Counted from the stretch's first letter, positions 24,079 through 33,820 are shown. The stretch: DNA of 64,000 nucleotides from JBFLYZ01 sp040756415 (GCA_040756415.1 JBFLYZ010000002.1:60059-124058); one strand, 5' to 3'. Program-made: numbers and translations. Notes: generated by a model not told the origin, from the letters alone.

Positions 24079-27000
24079 CTATTGAATAATCACCTTACGG
24101 ACGAACACCTGCCCGCCTGCATGGATATGTATCGCGTAAGGGCCTTTCGGGAGCGCTGACAGGTCGAGCGACCGTACGTCCATGCCGTTATATACTTTTT
24201 CGCCCAGCACATTGTAAACCTCTATGTGCAGTTCCTGCGCTGCGATCGCAATACGGAAACGGCCATCGGAAGGATTAGGATAAATGAGCGGTCCACTGGC
24301 AGTCCATTCCTCCGCTCCTGTGCACAGCAGCACGGTAATGGTCACCGCATCGGCCGCGGTGCAGCCATTAGCATCGGTAACGGTAACCGTATAGGTAGTG
24401 GTGGCAGCAGGTGTGGCCACAGGACTGGCACAGGTACTGCAGCTCAGGCTGCCCGAAGGGGTCCATACATAGCTTGCACCGCCTGTAGCATTGAGCGTGA
24501 TATTGCCTCCCGTACAGATCGTATCATCCACTCCGGCAAAAGCCGGGGGAAGCGGGTTGACCGTAACGGTCACTGTAGCCGAATTGGTACATCCGTTGGC
24601 ATCCGTACCGATCACCGTATAGGTGGTGGTGACAGTTGGAGAGGCCACCGGGCTGGCGCAGGTGAAGCAGCTCAAACTGCCCGAAGGTGTCCATACATAC
24701 GAGCTGGCGCCAGTGGCATTCAGCGTGGTATTGCCGCCTGAACATATGGAACTGTTCGATCCGGCACTAACGGTCGGTATGCTCACATTCACGGTCTGGC
24801 TGCTGGTGCTGCAGCCATTGGCATTACAGGCCTGCAGGGTTACGGTATAGGTTCCCGTTGCTCCCCAGCAAACATTCCCAGGGTTCTGGCTCAGCGAAGA
24901 TGAGGGTGTGCCGCCCGGGAAGGTCCAGGTCCAGGTAGTGGGCAGGTTAGCACTGTTGTCGAGAAAGGTGATGCAGCCCCCGGGACAGATGGTATTGGAG
25001 CTCATGGTGAACGAAGACACTGGCGGGTTGGTGTTCACCCCGCTTATGTTGATGTTATCGAGATACAAATTGTTCCCATTGTGGTTCCTGTTCTGGAATT
25101 TGAATATGACCGCGCTCTGCCCCACGTAAGCGTTCAGGTTCACCGTCTCTGTTCTCCATTGTGTAGTAGTGGGCGTAAACGAAGCATTCTGGTTGGGGGC
25201 CGTGGCCAGCGTAGTTCCTCCCTTACTATAAACCTGGGTCCAGGACTGACCGCAGTTGGTGGAAACATAAACGACCAGTGTATCGCTCAAGGCCGCATTG
25301 GTGCGCCTGCAGTAGGCCACATCAAATGTCATCTGTGCCGTGGTGTATGGCGAGAAATCGAGGGTCATCGTATGCATCTCATCGCGCGTATTGGGCGCGT
25401 TGATGGCATTGTTGTTATACCAGGCGCATGAGCCGGTGCTGCTGAAGCCGCCCACCGAGGTGTTGCGCTGCCAGATATTGCCGTCATTTCCATTATCCAC
25501 CATGGTCCATCCCGCTGGCAGGAAAGGAAGATTCTGGAAGCCTTCCACGATAGGCAAAGGACTTGTTGTGCCCACCGTAACCGTGCTCGAAGCGCTGGCC
25601 GTGCAGCCGTTGCCGGCCGTACCGGTTACGGTATAGGTAATGCTGGAAACAGGACTGGCCGTAACGCTTGCTCCCGTTGTGGCGCTCAGCCCGGTTGACG
25701 GGCTCCATACATAGGTGCTGGCTCCGCTGGCCGTAAGGACCACTGAGCCGCTTGGGCAGATGGTTGCGCTTGGAGGAGTTATTGATACAAGCGGTACTGC
25801 GTTAACCGTGATCGTTATGGTATTGGTGCCGCTGCATCCGCTGGCAGTGCCTGTAACCGTATATGTGGTAGTAACTGTGGGGCTGGCCGTAACGGTAGCT
25901 CCCGTGGTGGCGCTCAGCCCGGTAGCGGGCGACCAGGCGTAGGTGGTGGCACCGCTGGCCGTTAATGTGGTGGAGCTGCCTGAGCAGATAGTTGAAGAAG
26001 GGTTGGCACTGACAGTAACGGTGGGCGGTGGACTATTGCCTACTGTTATTGTCTGGCTCGTGGTGCTGCTGCCGCTGCCATTGGTGGCAACGAGGGTTAC
26101 CGTATAGGTTCCCGGAGTATTGTAGCATATGTTGGTGGGGTTCTGCGCAGTAGAAGAGTTAGGCGTAGCCCCGTTAAAGGTCCAATTCCACTGCGTTGGT
26201 GAATTACTGCTGTTATCGGTAAAGCTCACGCACTGGCCCAGGCAAATGCTGCCGGAGCTCATGGTAAAGGAAGCTGCCGGGGGCACCGCTGGCGTTTCAT
26301 ACCATTTTGCGATATAGGTCCAGTTCTGGCTGCCGGCAGTAGTGAAGGATCCGCCAGCGTACAACTCGCCCTTATACGGAATGATCGCGCGCACGTACTG
26401 GTCCATTCCCGTACCCATTGCCGACCAGGTGGATGAAGAAGGGCTCCATTTGGCGATCCGGTTGGCTGCGGTAGATCCAGCCATGGTGAAATCTCCGCCT
26501 ACAATAATATTTCCGTTGTACTTATTTATCGCCCGCACGTAACTGTTCACCCCGGTTCCCAGGGCCGACCAGGCGCTGCCGTTATAAACGGCCACGCCCG
26601 AGCAATTGGTATTGCCGCCCACCTCAATGAAGTGCCCTCCCATGTACAGCAGGTTGGTCTGCGGGTCCACATAAAAACACCTTACCGTGCTGTCGAGGCC
26701 GCCCGGTATATCCACCCCGCTGTTTCCGCCTACCCAGGCCGTGCCGCCCCAGCGCACAACCCGGTCGCAGGGTGTGCATCCGTTCACATTGGTAAAGTCG
26801 CCACCCACCCAAAGCGAGCCGTTGTATACGGCCAGCGCGCGCACATCGTTGTTGAATGCCGTATCCAATCCGCCAATAGCGCTCCAGTTACTGCCGTTCC
26901 ATTGCGCCACCCGGTAACAGGTATTGCCATCGGCCGTGGTGAAATCCCCTCCCGCTATCAGGTTGCCGTTCCATACCGCCAGGCACAGCACGTCATTATT

Positions 27001-27375
27001 GAATCCGGTGCCGAGCGGAACCCAGGCAGTGCCATTCCACATGGCCACCCCGTTGCAGTTGGTGCAGGGCTGGTTGTTATTCCAGAAATCCCCAACGGCA
27101 ACCAGGTTGCCGTTGTACGAGATCACTGCGCGTACTACGGCACCTATGCCGCCTGCAGGGCAGAACCAGTTGGTGCTGTCGAATGTGGCTATTTTATTGC
27201 ATGGCGTATTGTTAAAGCTTCCGCCCATGGCAAGCTGGTTGTTCCAGATACCGAATCCGTGGATATCATTACCCAGCACATTGCCTCCCACAGCATTCCA
27301 CTGGTTGGGAGTTTGGCCGGCAAGCGAACAGAATAAAAGGTTGGGGAATGCGAAAAGGAGTAAAAATTTCTTCAT
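24079..27375 (-). CDS. Large multidomain secreted protein: propeller-like repeats, PKD, Ig-like, choice-of-anchor J, T9SS domain
   Basis: This 1098-residue exported protein has a signal peptide (MKKFLLLFAFPNLLFCSLAG). Residues about 25-360 are repeats of the form VxxWNGxxWxxLGxGxxxxVRAL and GGxFT, a delta-60/kelch-like beta-propeller. PKD domains lie at about 365-450 and 785-865. Ser/Thr-rich Ig-like repeats (ATTYAWSPATGLSATTGA and variants) fall at about 455-600 and 870-1030. A jelly-roll of choice-of-anchor J type spans about 605-785 (GWTMVDNGNDGNIWQ). The last 68 residues (IYPNPSDGRFRIAI through VRKVIIQ) are a T9SS sorting domain. It is probably a surface adhesin or carbohydrate-binding protein; no catalytic site is seen. 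Confidence 0.87.
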   Translation of the reverse strand: MKKFLLLFAFPNLLFCSLAGQTPNQWNAVGGNVLGNDIHGFGIWNNQLAMGGSFNNTPCNKIATFDSTNWFCPAGGIGAVVRAVISYNGNLVAVGDFWNNNQPCTNCNGVAMWNGTAWVPLGTGFNNDVLCLAVWNGNLIAGGDFTTADGNTCYRVAQWNGSNWSAIGGLDTAFNNDVRALAVYNGSLWVGGDFTNVNGCTPCDRVVRWGGTAWVGGNSGVDIPGGLDSTVRCFYVDPQTNLLYMGGHFIEVGGNTNCSGVAVYNGSAWSALGTGVNSYVRAINKYNGNIIVGGDFTMAGSTAANRIAKWSPSSSTWSAMGTGMDQYVRAIIPYKGELYAGGSFTTAGSQNWTYIAKWYETPAVPPAASFTMSSGSICLGQCVSFTDNSSNSPTQWNWTFNGATPNSSTAQNPTNICYNTPGTYTVTLVATNGSGSSTTSQTITVGNSPPPTVTVSANPSSTICSGSSTTLTASGATTYAWSPATGLSATTGATVTASPTVTTTYTVTGTASGCSGTNTITITVNAVPLVSITPPSATICPSGSVVLTASGASTYVWSPSTGLSATTGASVTASPVSSITYTVTGTAGNGCTASASSTVTVGTTSPLPIVEGFQNLPFLPAGWTMVDNGNDGNIWQRNTSVGGFSSTGSCAWYNNNAINAPNTRDEMHTMTLDFSPYTTAQMTFDVAYCRRTNAALSDTLVVYVSTNCGQSWTQVYSKGGTTLATAPNQNASFTPTTTQWRTETVNLNAYVGQSAVIFKFQNRNHNGNNLYLDNINISGVNTNPPVSSFTMSSNTICPGGCITFLDNSANLPTTWTWTFPGGTPSSSLSQNPGNVCWGATGTYTVTLQACNANGCSTSSQTVNVSIPTVSAGSNSSICSGGNTTLNATGASSYVWTPSGSLSCFTCASPVASPTVTTTYTVIGTDANGCTNSATVTVTVNPLPPAFAGVDDTICTGGNITLNATGGASYVWTPSGSLSCSTCASPVATPAATTTYTVTVTDANGCTAADAVTITVLLCTGAEEWTASGPLIYPNPSDGRFRIAIAAQELHIEVYNVLGEKVYNGMDVRSLDLSALPKGPYAIHIHAGGQVFVRKVIIQ

Positions 27376-27549
27376 TGCAGGCGTGTGTTTATGCTAGCGA
27401 AAGTAAGAAAATACTCCCGGCAATCAAAAATACCGGCCGCTATTTCGACCAAAAAATTACCTTAAAATTGGTAATTGGAGCGTGCGGTTGGTGCGGTTTT
27501 TGAGCCCAGCGGGCCATATACTTATTGTCCTAACCATAATGTAGTACTT

Positions 27550-28119
27550 ATGAAACACCAGTTGAAAATTATCATTGGCAGCACGCGCCCCGCCCGCAAG
27601 GGGCCGGCTGTGGCCAGGTGGATATACGAATTGGCCGGGCAACAGCACGCTTTCGAAACGGAGCTCATTGACCTGGCGCAGATCCACCTTCCGCTGCTCG
27701 ATGAGGAGGAGCACCCGCGTTTGAAGAAATACCGCCACCAGCACACCAAAGACTGGAGCGCCAAGATCGATCCCGCTGACGCCTTCATTTTTGTTACCCC
27801 TGAATACAATTACGGCTACCCGGCTCCGCTGAAGAACGCGCTCGATTGCCTGTTCCAGGAATGGCTCAATAAACCGGCAGCCCTGGTCAGCTACGGAGGC
27901 ATGGCGGGCGGCACGCGGGCGGTGCAGCAGCTCAGGCAGGTGTTCAGCGCCTTCAGTATGGTTTGCATCAGCGAATCGGTGAACATCCCTTCCTTTGGAA
28001 AACACATTGACATGAACGGGGTATTCAGCGCTGACGATAAGCTCACTAAATCGGCCCTGAACATGCTCAACGAACTGGGGCGCTGGTCGGAAACGCTCAG
28101 GTCCATGAGGAAGGTCTGA
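27550..28119 (+). CDS. NADPH-dependent FMN reductase family protein
   Basis: This 189-residue flavodoxin-fold protein has the FMN phosphate-binding loop GSTRPARKGP at residues 10-19 and TPEYNYGYPAPLKNALD, the standard second FMN motif of the SsuE/ArsH/azoreductase-like group, then SYGGMAGGTRAVQQLRQV. It reduces FMN or a quinone-type acceptor with NAD(P)H. The start at 27550 (MKHQLKIIIG) fits the family; a frame extension to 27475 adds unlike sequence. Confidence 0.9.
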   Translation: MKHQLKIIIGSTRPARKGPAVARWIYELAGQQHAFETELIDLAQIHLPLLDEEEHPRLKKYRHQHTKDWSAKIDPADAFIFVTPEYNYGYPAPLKNALDCLFQEWLNKPAALVSYGGMAGGTRAVQQLRQVFSAFSMVCISESVNIPSFGKHIDMNGVFSADDKLTKSALNMLNELGRWSETLRSMRKV

Positions 28120-28267
28120 ACCGCATCCCATCCTAAATGGGAAAAAATATCACGCCTGTTTTTGGTCTCGTTCGCACAAGGCGCTCACAACCAGTTATTT
28201 TATTTTGCCTTAAGGCCTGGCATCATTATTATTTAAACAGGGCATGCAACGATCAAAAAAATACATC

Positions 28268-28837
28268 ATGTGGGAAAACTTCGATACCCCCTCTCGATCC
28301 GGTCGCGACCGTAGCGAACGCGGCAGCAGGAACACGTTTCAACCGCCCCGCAGGGGCCCCGGCAGGAAAAGGCCGCTCAACTTTGAAAAATATGCCGAGC
28401 ACGGCAACCGCTTTGTGAACGAAGTGATGGAAGAACTGCGCTGCGGCCGCAGCAAGGCAGCCCGGGTGACGAGGGCCGTCTTGCACGCGATCCGCGACCG
28501 CATACCGCCCGATGACGCCATCGAGTTCGCGCAGGGGCTGCCCATGGCGCTCAAAGGCGTGTTCATCGATCAGTATGATATATCGGCCGTACCGCTGACC
28601 ATTCGAAAACGCGAGGATTTCGTGGATTATGTGCATCAGTTATACGGGCCCAGCATACTCCGCGACTTCCCGCACCGGAGCGAGCTCGAGGAAGGCATAC
28701 GCGCAGTATTTTTCGTGCTGAGCCAGAACATGGATTACGGACAAACGGAGCAGATCAGGAACCTGTTGCCGGAGGATATCAGGCCATTGCTGGGTACCAA
28801 CTGGCCAGTCACGGCCCGCCCGGAAATGCTGTTCTGA
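28268..28837 (+). CDS. DUF2267 family protein with basic N-terminal extension
   Basis: This 189-residue protein has two DUF2267 repeats: NRFVNEVMEELRCG with VTRAVLHAIRDRIPPDDAIE and FAQGLPMALKGVFIDQYD, then a second copy beginning FVDYVHQLYG and ending LLPEDIRPLLG. The family is widespread, soluble and of unknown function, sometimes linked to stress. The first 40 residues are Arg/Ser/Pro-rich (RSGRDRSERGSRN, PPRRGPGRKRP), a disordered tail that could bind nucleic acid. The ATG at 28268 or the one at 28244 could be used. Confidence 0.82.
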   Translation: MWENFDTPSRSGRDRSERGSRNTFQPPRRGPGRKRPLNFEKYAEHGNRFVNEVMEELRCGRSKAARVTRAVLHAIRDRIPPDDAIEFAQGLPMALKGVFIDQYDISAVPLTIRKREDFVDYVHQLYGPSILRDFPHRSELEEGIRAVFFVLSQNMDYGQTEQIRNLLPEDIRPLLGTNWPVTARPEMLF

Positions 28838-28841
28838 ACGG

Positions 28842-30173
28842 CTACTTCCCGTACTTCTTCATATACATCTCGTAGAGCTCCTTCTGCTCGTTGTTGAGAT
28901 CGATTGCCCGGCCCTGGATATAGGCATGGGTCACGTTGTTGGTGGTGATATCCAGCGCATCGCCCGTTGAAATGAACAGGGTGGCGTCCTTGCCCTCTTC
29001 CAGCGAGCCGCACACCTTATCGATGCCCAGTATCTTGGCCGCGCTCAGCGTGATGCTCATCAGCGCCTCTTCCTTGCTCAGCCCGTAGGCAGCGGCCGTT
29101 CCCGCCATGAAAGGCAGGTTACGGGTATGGATCTGCTCCATATCGCCTTCGTTGTTCAGGCAAAAGCTCACACCCGCCTTATGCAGCAGGTACGGCAGCT
29201 TATAGGGAAGATCGATATCCTGCTCGGGCAGATCGGGCAACTCGTGCACGCGGTTCACGATCACCGCGATATTATTCTCCTTCAGCAGATCGGTGATCAT
29301 CCAGGAGTCCTTGCCCCCGACAATCACCATTTTCTTCACTCCCATTTTCTGCGCAAAGAAAACGGCTTCTGAAAGCTCTTTTACGTAATTGGCGTGTACG
29401 TACAGGGTTTGCGTTCCGCTGAACAGTCCTTTCATCGCCTTGAAACGCACATTGGTCTCTTCGGGCTTTTCCACCTCGTTGTAAGCTTTCGCATCCAGGA
29501 AGAACTTCTTCATCTCCTCCATTTCATTATCGTAATTCTTGTTCCGGGTGGTAGGCCCCGGCTCAGCCCACCAGCCCGTGCGGCTCATCATGTTGGGCCA
29601 GTTCAGGTGTATTCCGTCATCGGTCCTCAGCACCGCGTCCTCCCAGTTCCATCCGTCCATCATCATGATGCTCGATGTTCCGGATATTCTGCCCCCACGC
29701 GGGCAAACCTGGGCCAGCAGCACGCCATTGGTCCGCACCGTGGGAATGATCTTCGAATCGGTATTGTAAGCGATCAGCGCACGGATATTGGGATTATACT
29801 TGCCCGTTTCCTGCATATCGTTGGTGGCGCGCACCGCACCGATCTCGATCAGGCCGATGGTGGCGCTGGGGGCGATAAGGCCCGGGTAAACATGCTTGCC
29901 CTTCGCGTCAACGATTATTTCGTACTGCGCAGGGTCGATCTTCGAGCTCGTGGCATCGGCCACCAGAACCAATTTGCCGTCTTTGAACCCTATGTAAGAG
30001 TTCTCGATGACCGTGCCATTGCCGATATGGGCGGTGCCGTTCGACAGCAGGATGGATTTTGTTTGCTTGGGGGCCGGAACCTGCGCGGGTGCGCTTGCGC
30101 TTAACAGCAGGATGCCGAAGCCCAGGTACATGTATTTTTTCATGCCGTTCAGGTTATTCATGTTCTTCATCAT
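28842..30173 (-). CDS. Amidohydrolase-family protein lacking the HxH metal motif
   Basis: This 443-residue exported protein has a signal-like segment (KKYMYLGFGILLLSASAPAQ). It has the TIM-barrel amidohydrolase layout: KGKHVYPGLIAPSATIGL where family members have a strand ending in DxHxH, and the C-terminal LSKEEALMSITLSAAKILGI followed by GSLEEGKDATLFISTGDAL. The metal-binding HxH is absent (APSAT instead), and I see no clear replacement, so it is probably not a zinc hydrolase, or acts as a partner. It overlaps the 3' end of the next gene upstream by 20 nt; an ATG at 30143 would avoid the overlap. Confidence 0.85.
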   Translation of the reverse strand: MMKNMNNLNGMKKYMYLGFGILLLSASAPAQVPAPKQTKSILLSNGTAHIGNGTVIENSYIGFKDGKLVLVADATSSKIDPAQYEIIVDAKGKHVYPGLIAPSATIGLIEIGAVRATNDMQETGKYNPNIRALIAYNTDSKIIPTVRTNGVLLAQVCPRGGRISGTSSIMMMDGWNWEDAVLRTDDGIHLNWPNMMSRTGWWAEPGPTTRNKNYDNEMEEMKKFFLDAKAYNEVEKPEETNVRFKAMKGLFSGTQTLYVHANYVKELSEAVFFAQKMGVKKMVIVGGKDSWMITDLLKENNIAVIVNRVHELPDLPEQDIDLPYKLPYLLHKAGVSFCLNNEGDMEQIHTRNLPFMAGTAAAYGLSKEEALMSITLSAAKILGIDKVCGSLEEGKDATLFISTGDALDITTNNVTHAYIQGRAIDLNNEQKELYEMYMKKYGK

Positions 30174-33100
30174 AAGTGTGATCCTCCATGGTATCGCAAT
30201 GGTACAACTGTTGCTTTTTCATCCTGGGCTTTTGCGTGGGCGCCCCCCCGCTCTTCTCGGCCAGCATCAACTGGATGATACGCGTGCGCTCTTTGTTGAT
30301 CTCATCGCGCATCAGCAGGTCCGTTTCTGAATCATAGTAAATGACGCCTTCAATGATGGTCTTTTCCACCTTGGCATAGATAGACATGGGGCTGGCGCTC
30401 CACAATACCACATCGGCCTCCTTGCCCACCTTAATGCTTCCCATTCGCTTATCCAGGTGCAGGGCAATAGCGGGATTCAGCGTCACCATCTTCAAAGCCT
30501 CCTGCTCGCTCATGCCACCGTATTTGACCGATTTGGCGGCCTCCTGGTTGAGCCTGCGGCCCATTTCCGCATCGTCTGAATTAATGCAAACGTTCACGCC
30601 CATAAAATGCAGTATGGAGGCATTGTAGGGAATGGCATCCTTTACTTCCATTTTGTACGCCCACCAGTCGGAGAAAGAAGAGGCGCTCACGCCATGCTCT
30701 TTCATCTTATCGGCCACCTTGTATCCTTCCAGGATATGCGTGAAGGTATTTACCTTGAAGCCCATCGAATCGGCCACGTGCATGAGCATATTGATCTCGC
30801 TCTGCACGTAGCTGTGGCAGGTAATGAAGCGCTTGGACTGCATTATTTCAGCCAGCGCATCCAGCTCCAGGTCTCTCCTGGGAGACGGGCTTTTCCCCTT
30901 TGTTTTGGCGTCAAGCGCATTGTACGCGCTCCACTTCTGCATGTACTCTTTCGCGCGTGTAAAATAATCGTAATAGGTCTGCTCCACGCCCATACGGGTC
31001 TGCGGATAGCGTATGGTGTTGAAATCGCCCCAGTTGCTCTGCTTCACGTTTTCACCCAGGGCGAACTTAATGAAGCCATCGACATTCTTGATCTTCATCT
31101 CCTCAGGCGAAGCGCCCCACTTCAATTTGATCAGCGCGGATTGCCCGCCTATGGGGTTGGCCGATCCGTGCAGCAACTGGCAGGCGGTGACGCCTCCCGC
31201 CAACTGGCGGTAGATGTTGATATCCTCCGAATTGATGACATCCCCGATACGCACCTCCGCGCTCGAGCTCTGCGTGCCCTCGTTAACGCCTTCGCTGATG
31301 GCGATATGCGAGTGCTCGTCAATGATGCCGGCCGTCAGGTGCTTGCCCGTGCCATCGATGACCTTGGCCTTTACCGTCTTGGGCACCGCCAGGTTTTCGC
31401 CAATGCTCACGATCTTGCCTTCCGTGATCAACACATCCTTGTTGAGCAGGATGCCTTCCTTTTCGTTCGTCCATACCGTAACGTTCTTGATGATCACCGC
31501 TCCCCAGCGGTTCATGAACTTCTCCACGAAGCCCGAATCTTTGAGCTTATACCCATACGCGGTAAATGGATACCGCACGTCCTTCAGGGTGGGATGATCC
31601 TTACCGAGGCTGTCCTTTTTCTGATTTTGCGAGGTGAATGCCGATTTGTAAACAGCCGACCAGCTCACCCAGTCGCCATTGCCCAACTGACCTTTCCCGC
31701 TGAGGAAAAGCGGGCCTTCCTTTACCACCCCGCTCAGGCGCACCGTTCCGTTTCCGTCTTTCAGGTCATAGCTCAGCGTAACCAGGTTGCCCGCGGAGGT
31801 GACGGCCACATTGATCTTCGTGGTGTCGTTCAGCTCTATGGTGCCTTTCAGCTTATCCACATCACCCGCCACTTTCAGGTTCAGCGCCTTCTCATTTCCC
31901 GCTTTCAGCTCATAATTGGCGCGCAGGTCGATCATATCGTAGCTGTTGACCACGTAGGGATTACCCTGCACCCAATTCTGGTAAAGGATGGTCTTTTCAT
32001 CAAAGATATTGCCCGAGGCGATAATGAAATTGGCGATCATCCCCGCCTTCAGCGCTCCCACCTTAGCCGTAAGGCCGAGCATTTCGGCAGGAGAAAAGGT
32101 CAGCGACTTGAGCGCCTGCTTTTCCGTTAAGCCGTAAGCGATGGCCTTGCGCAGGTTCTTCCAGAAATCCTTTTTCTCTTTCAGATCGGAAGTGGTGAAC
32201 GAGAACGGGATGAAGTGCTGCTCGAAAGCGGAGGGGTTGAGCGGTGCCATTTCCCAGTGCATCATTTCGGTCATGCTCACCATCATGGCGTCATAGGGGT
32301 CTTCCACATCATACGCCATGGGGAAATTAAGCGGAAGTATGAACTTGCAGTTGGTGGCCTTCATGTCATCGATGCGCTGGTACTCGTTCCCGCTGCCTTT
32401 TATGATATACTGCATCTTGAACTCATCGGCAATCTTATCGGCCCGCAGGGCGGAAAGCTTATCGCGCACCTCGAACACCTGCGGAAGCGTTTGCAGCTTG
32501 TTCCAGGCTTCCAGCGAAATATTATATTCCGTTTTGCCTGCGTTGAGGTTATACCATTGCGCATCGTAATAGGTCTGGCGCAGCAGGGCGATAGTGCCCA
32601 TCAGCGAAGAAGGATATTCCTGGCCCGAGCTGCCCTTGGAGAAGGAATACATGGCCGCCACCTTATCCTGTATGATCATCTTGTTCTCCTTATCGTTGCC
32701 CAAGGCCACGAATACGGCCGAACCCCTGGCCACACCGTCTTTGCTATAGCTGAGCACGGAACCGAAGCCGAGCTTGCGAAGCTCTTCGGCCGCCTTGTCG
32801 TCAGCAACGAACAACTTGACCGCATCGGTCTCGGGCCTGATGGCCTCGTTCCAGTTATAGGCCCCCTTGGTTGCCGACTCGTATTGCGGATACGGGTTCC
32901 ATGGCGGACCCGACTTGGGAGCGGGCATTCCGTAAGTAGTGTAGGGATCGATGAAAGAGGGGTAAATGTACTTGCCTTTCATATCCGCTACAACGGTCCC
33001 TTTCGGAAGGGTTACCGCAGTGGCCGCACCCGCCTGAACCACCATGCCGTTACGGATCAGCAGCGTGGCGTTGTCGATCACCGTCTGGTAATCGACATAC

Positions 33101-33237
33101 AGCCGGGCATTGGTAAAGGCATAATAGTTATTGTTCGTATTGACCGGGCCGTTCACCGGGAAGGTGGTCTGGGCATGCAAGCCGGCTGCAGCCAGGAAAA
33201 GGGACAGCAGCGGGGTTTTTCTCGTTCGTATTACCAT
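30154..33237 (-). CDS. Double amidohydrolase-family protein: degenerate N-terminal plus intact C-terminal module
   Basis: This 1027-residue exported protein has two amidohydrolase-like halves. The first (about 30-440) has KGKYIYPSFIDPYTTYGMP, with no HxH, and ends EMLGLTAKVGALKAGMIANF. A connecting beta region follows, to about 590. The second half has GTGKHLTAGIIDEHSHIAIS, an intact HxH, then ITCHSYVQSEI, FTHILEGYK and NSDDAEMG, which supply the other metal and catalytic residues, and ends RMGSIKVGKEADVVLWSA. It resembles imidazolonepropionase/prolidase-like secreted amidohydrolases; substrate unknown. The signal peptide is PLLSLFLAAAGLHAQ. It overlaps the downstream amidohydrolase gene, so the two are probably made together. 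Confidence 0.9.
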   Translation of the reverse strand: MVIRTRKTPLLSLFLAAAGLHAQTTFPVNGPVNTNNNYYAFTNARLYVDYQTVIDNATLLIRNGMVVQAGAATAVTLPKGTVVADMKGKYIYPSFIDPYTTYGMPAPKSGPPWNPYPQYESATKGAYNWNEAIRPETDAVKLFVADDKAAEELRKLGFGSVLSYSKDGVARGSAVFVALGNDKENKMIIQDKVAAMYSFSKGSSGQEYPSSLMGTIALLRQTYYDAQWYNLNAGKTEYNISLEAWNKLQTLPQVFEVRDKLSALRADKIADEFKMQYIIKGSGNEYQRIDDMKATNCKFILPLNFPMAYDVEDPYDAMMVSMTEMMHWEMAPLNPSAFEQHFIPFSFTTSDLKEKKDFWKNLRKAIAYGLTEKQALKSLTFSPAEMLGLTAKVGALKAGMIANFIIASGNIFDEKTILYQNWVQGNPYVVNSYDMIDLRANYELKAGNEKALNLKVAGDVDKLKGTIELNDTTKINVAVTSAGNLVTLSYDLKDGNGTVRLSGVVKEGPLFLSGKGQLGNGDWVSWSAVYKSAFTSQNQKKDSLGKDHPTLKDVRYPFTAYGYKLKDSGFVEKFMNRWGAVIIKNVTVWTNEKEGILLNKDVLITEGKIVSIGENLAVPKTVKAKVIDGTGKHLTAGIIDEHSHIAISEGVNEGTQSSSAEVRIGDVINSEDINIYRQLAGGVTACQLLHGSANPIGGQSALIKLKWGASPEEMKIKNVDGFIKFALGENVKQSNWGDFNTIRYPQTRMGVEQTYYDYFTRAKEYMQKWSAYNALDAKTKGKSPSPRRDLELDALAEIMQSKRFITCHSYVQSEINMLMHVADSMGFKVNTFTHILEGYKVADKMKEHGVSASSFSDWWAYKMEVKDAIPYNASILHFMGVNVCINSDDAEMGRRLNQEAAKSVKYGGMSEQEALKMVTLNPAIALHLDKRMGSIKVGKEADVVLWSASPMSIYAKVEKTIIEGVIYYDSETDLLMRDEINKERTRIIQLMLAEKSGGAPTQKPRMKKQQLYHCDTMEDHTYDEEHE

Positions 33238-33263
33238 AGGTATTCCATATTCTTACAGGGAAC

Positions 33264-33271
33264 CAAATGTA
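33264..33271 (-). promoter_or_regulatory. -7 promoter element TACATTTG (amidohydrolase operon)
   Basis: A perfect TAnnTTTG on the minus strand, 26 nt before the ATG at 33237. Confidence 0.5.
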
Positions 33272-33333
33272 TCATTTTTTCATTCACCTGCCCTCAGCTA
33301 TCGGATGAACGGTAAAGAGGAGGTATTTTTTCC

Positions 33334-33341
33334 TACTTTTG
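33334..33341 (+). promoter_or_regulatory. -7 promoter element TACTTTTG
   Basis: A perfect TAnnTTTG, 20 nt before the ATG at 33362, likely driving the b-like/c-type cytochrome and hflX genes. Confidence 0.5.
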
Positions 33342-33361
33342 ATTGATAAAAACCACAGAAC

Positions 33362-33820
33362 ATGTTCTCCGGACTGCTCCTTATCCACTCCGCGCTGCGT
33401 TACGTAGCCCTCCTGCTCATACTAACAGCCATCTTCAGGTCCCTTTCGGGCTGGCTGGGCAAAAGGCCCTATACCCCGGCCGACAGAAAGGTGAGCCTCT
33501 TTACCGTCATCACCGTTCATACCCAACTGGTAATCGGGCTGATCCTGTATTTCCAGAGCACCTGGGTGAAGGCCGGGCTGGCGGATATGGGTGCCGCCAT
33601 GAAGGATAAGCTGCTCCGGTTCTGGACCGTTGAGCATATTTCCATGATGGTCATCGCGATCGTGCTGATCACAATAGGCAGCGTTTCGGCCAAAAAGGCG
33701 CCTACCGACCTGGCCAAGCATAAGCGCACGACCATTCTCTTCATTCTCGCCCTCCTGCTCATACTGGCCTCCATTCCCTGGCCTTTCATGGCGACAGGCG
33801 TGGGCCGAAGCTGGATCTGA
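33362..33820 (+). CDS. Small four-helix membrane protein, cytochrome b-like
   Basis: This 152-residue protein has four predicted membrane helices (about 5-25, 45-64, 90-108 and 123-142). Histidines H9, H53 and H92 sit within or at the edge of the first three helices, as expected for b-haem ligands, and Bacteroidota homologues are often labelled cytochrome B. No biochemical role is known to me. A c-type cytochrome lipoprotein starts 6 nt downstream, so electron exchange between the two is a fair guess. Confidence 0.7.
   Translation: MFSGLLLIHSALRYVALLLILTAIFRSLSGWLGKRPYTPADRKVSLFTVITVHTQLVIGLILYFQSTWVKAGLADMGAAMKDKLLRFWTVEHISMMVIAIVLITIGSVSAKKAPTDLAKHKRTTILFILALLLILASIPWPFMATGVGRSWI

Noticed and set aside
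27455..27476. AATTACC/GGTAATT inverted repeat upstream of the FMN reductase gene
   Set aside because: A 7-bp AT-rich stem occurs by chance too often; there is no regulator gene nearby to pair it with.
30607..32130. Plus-strand open frame of 507 codons opposite the double amidohydrolase
   Set aside because: It is a shadow of the coding strand with His/Leu/Val-rich nonsense composition.
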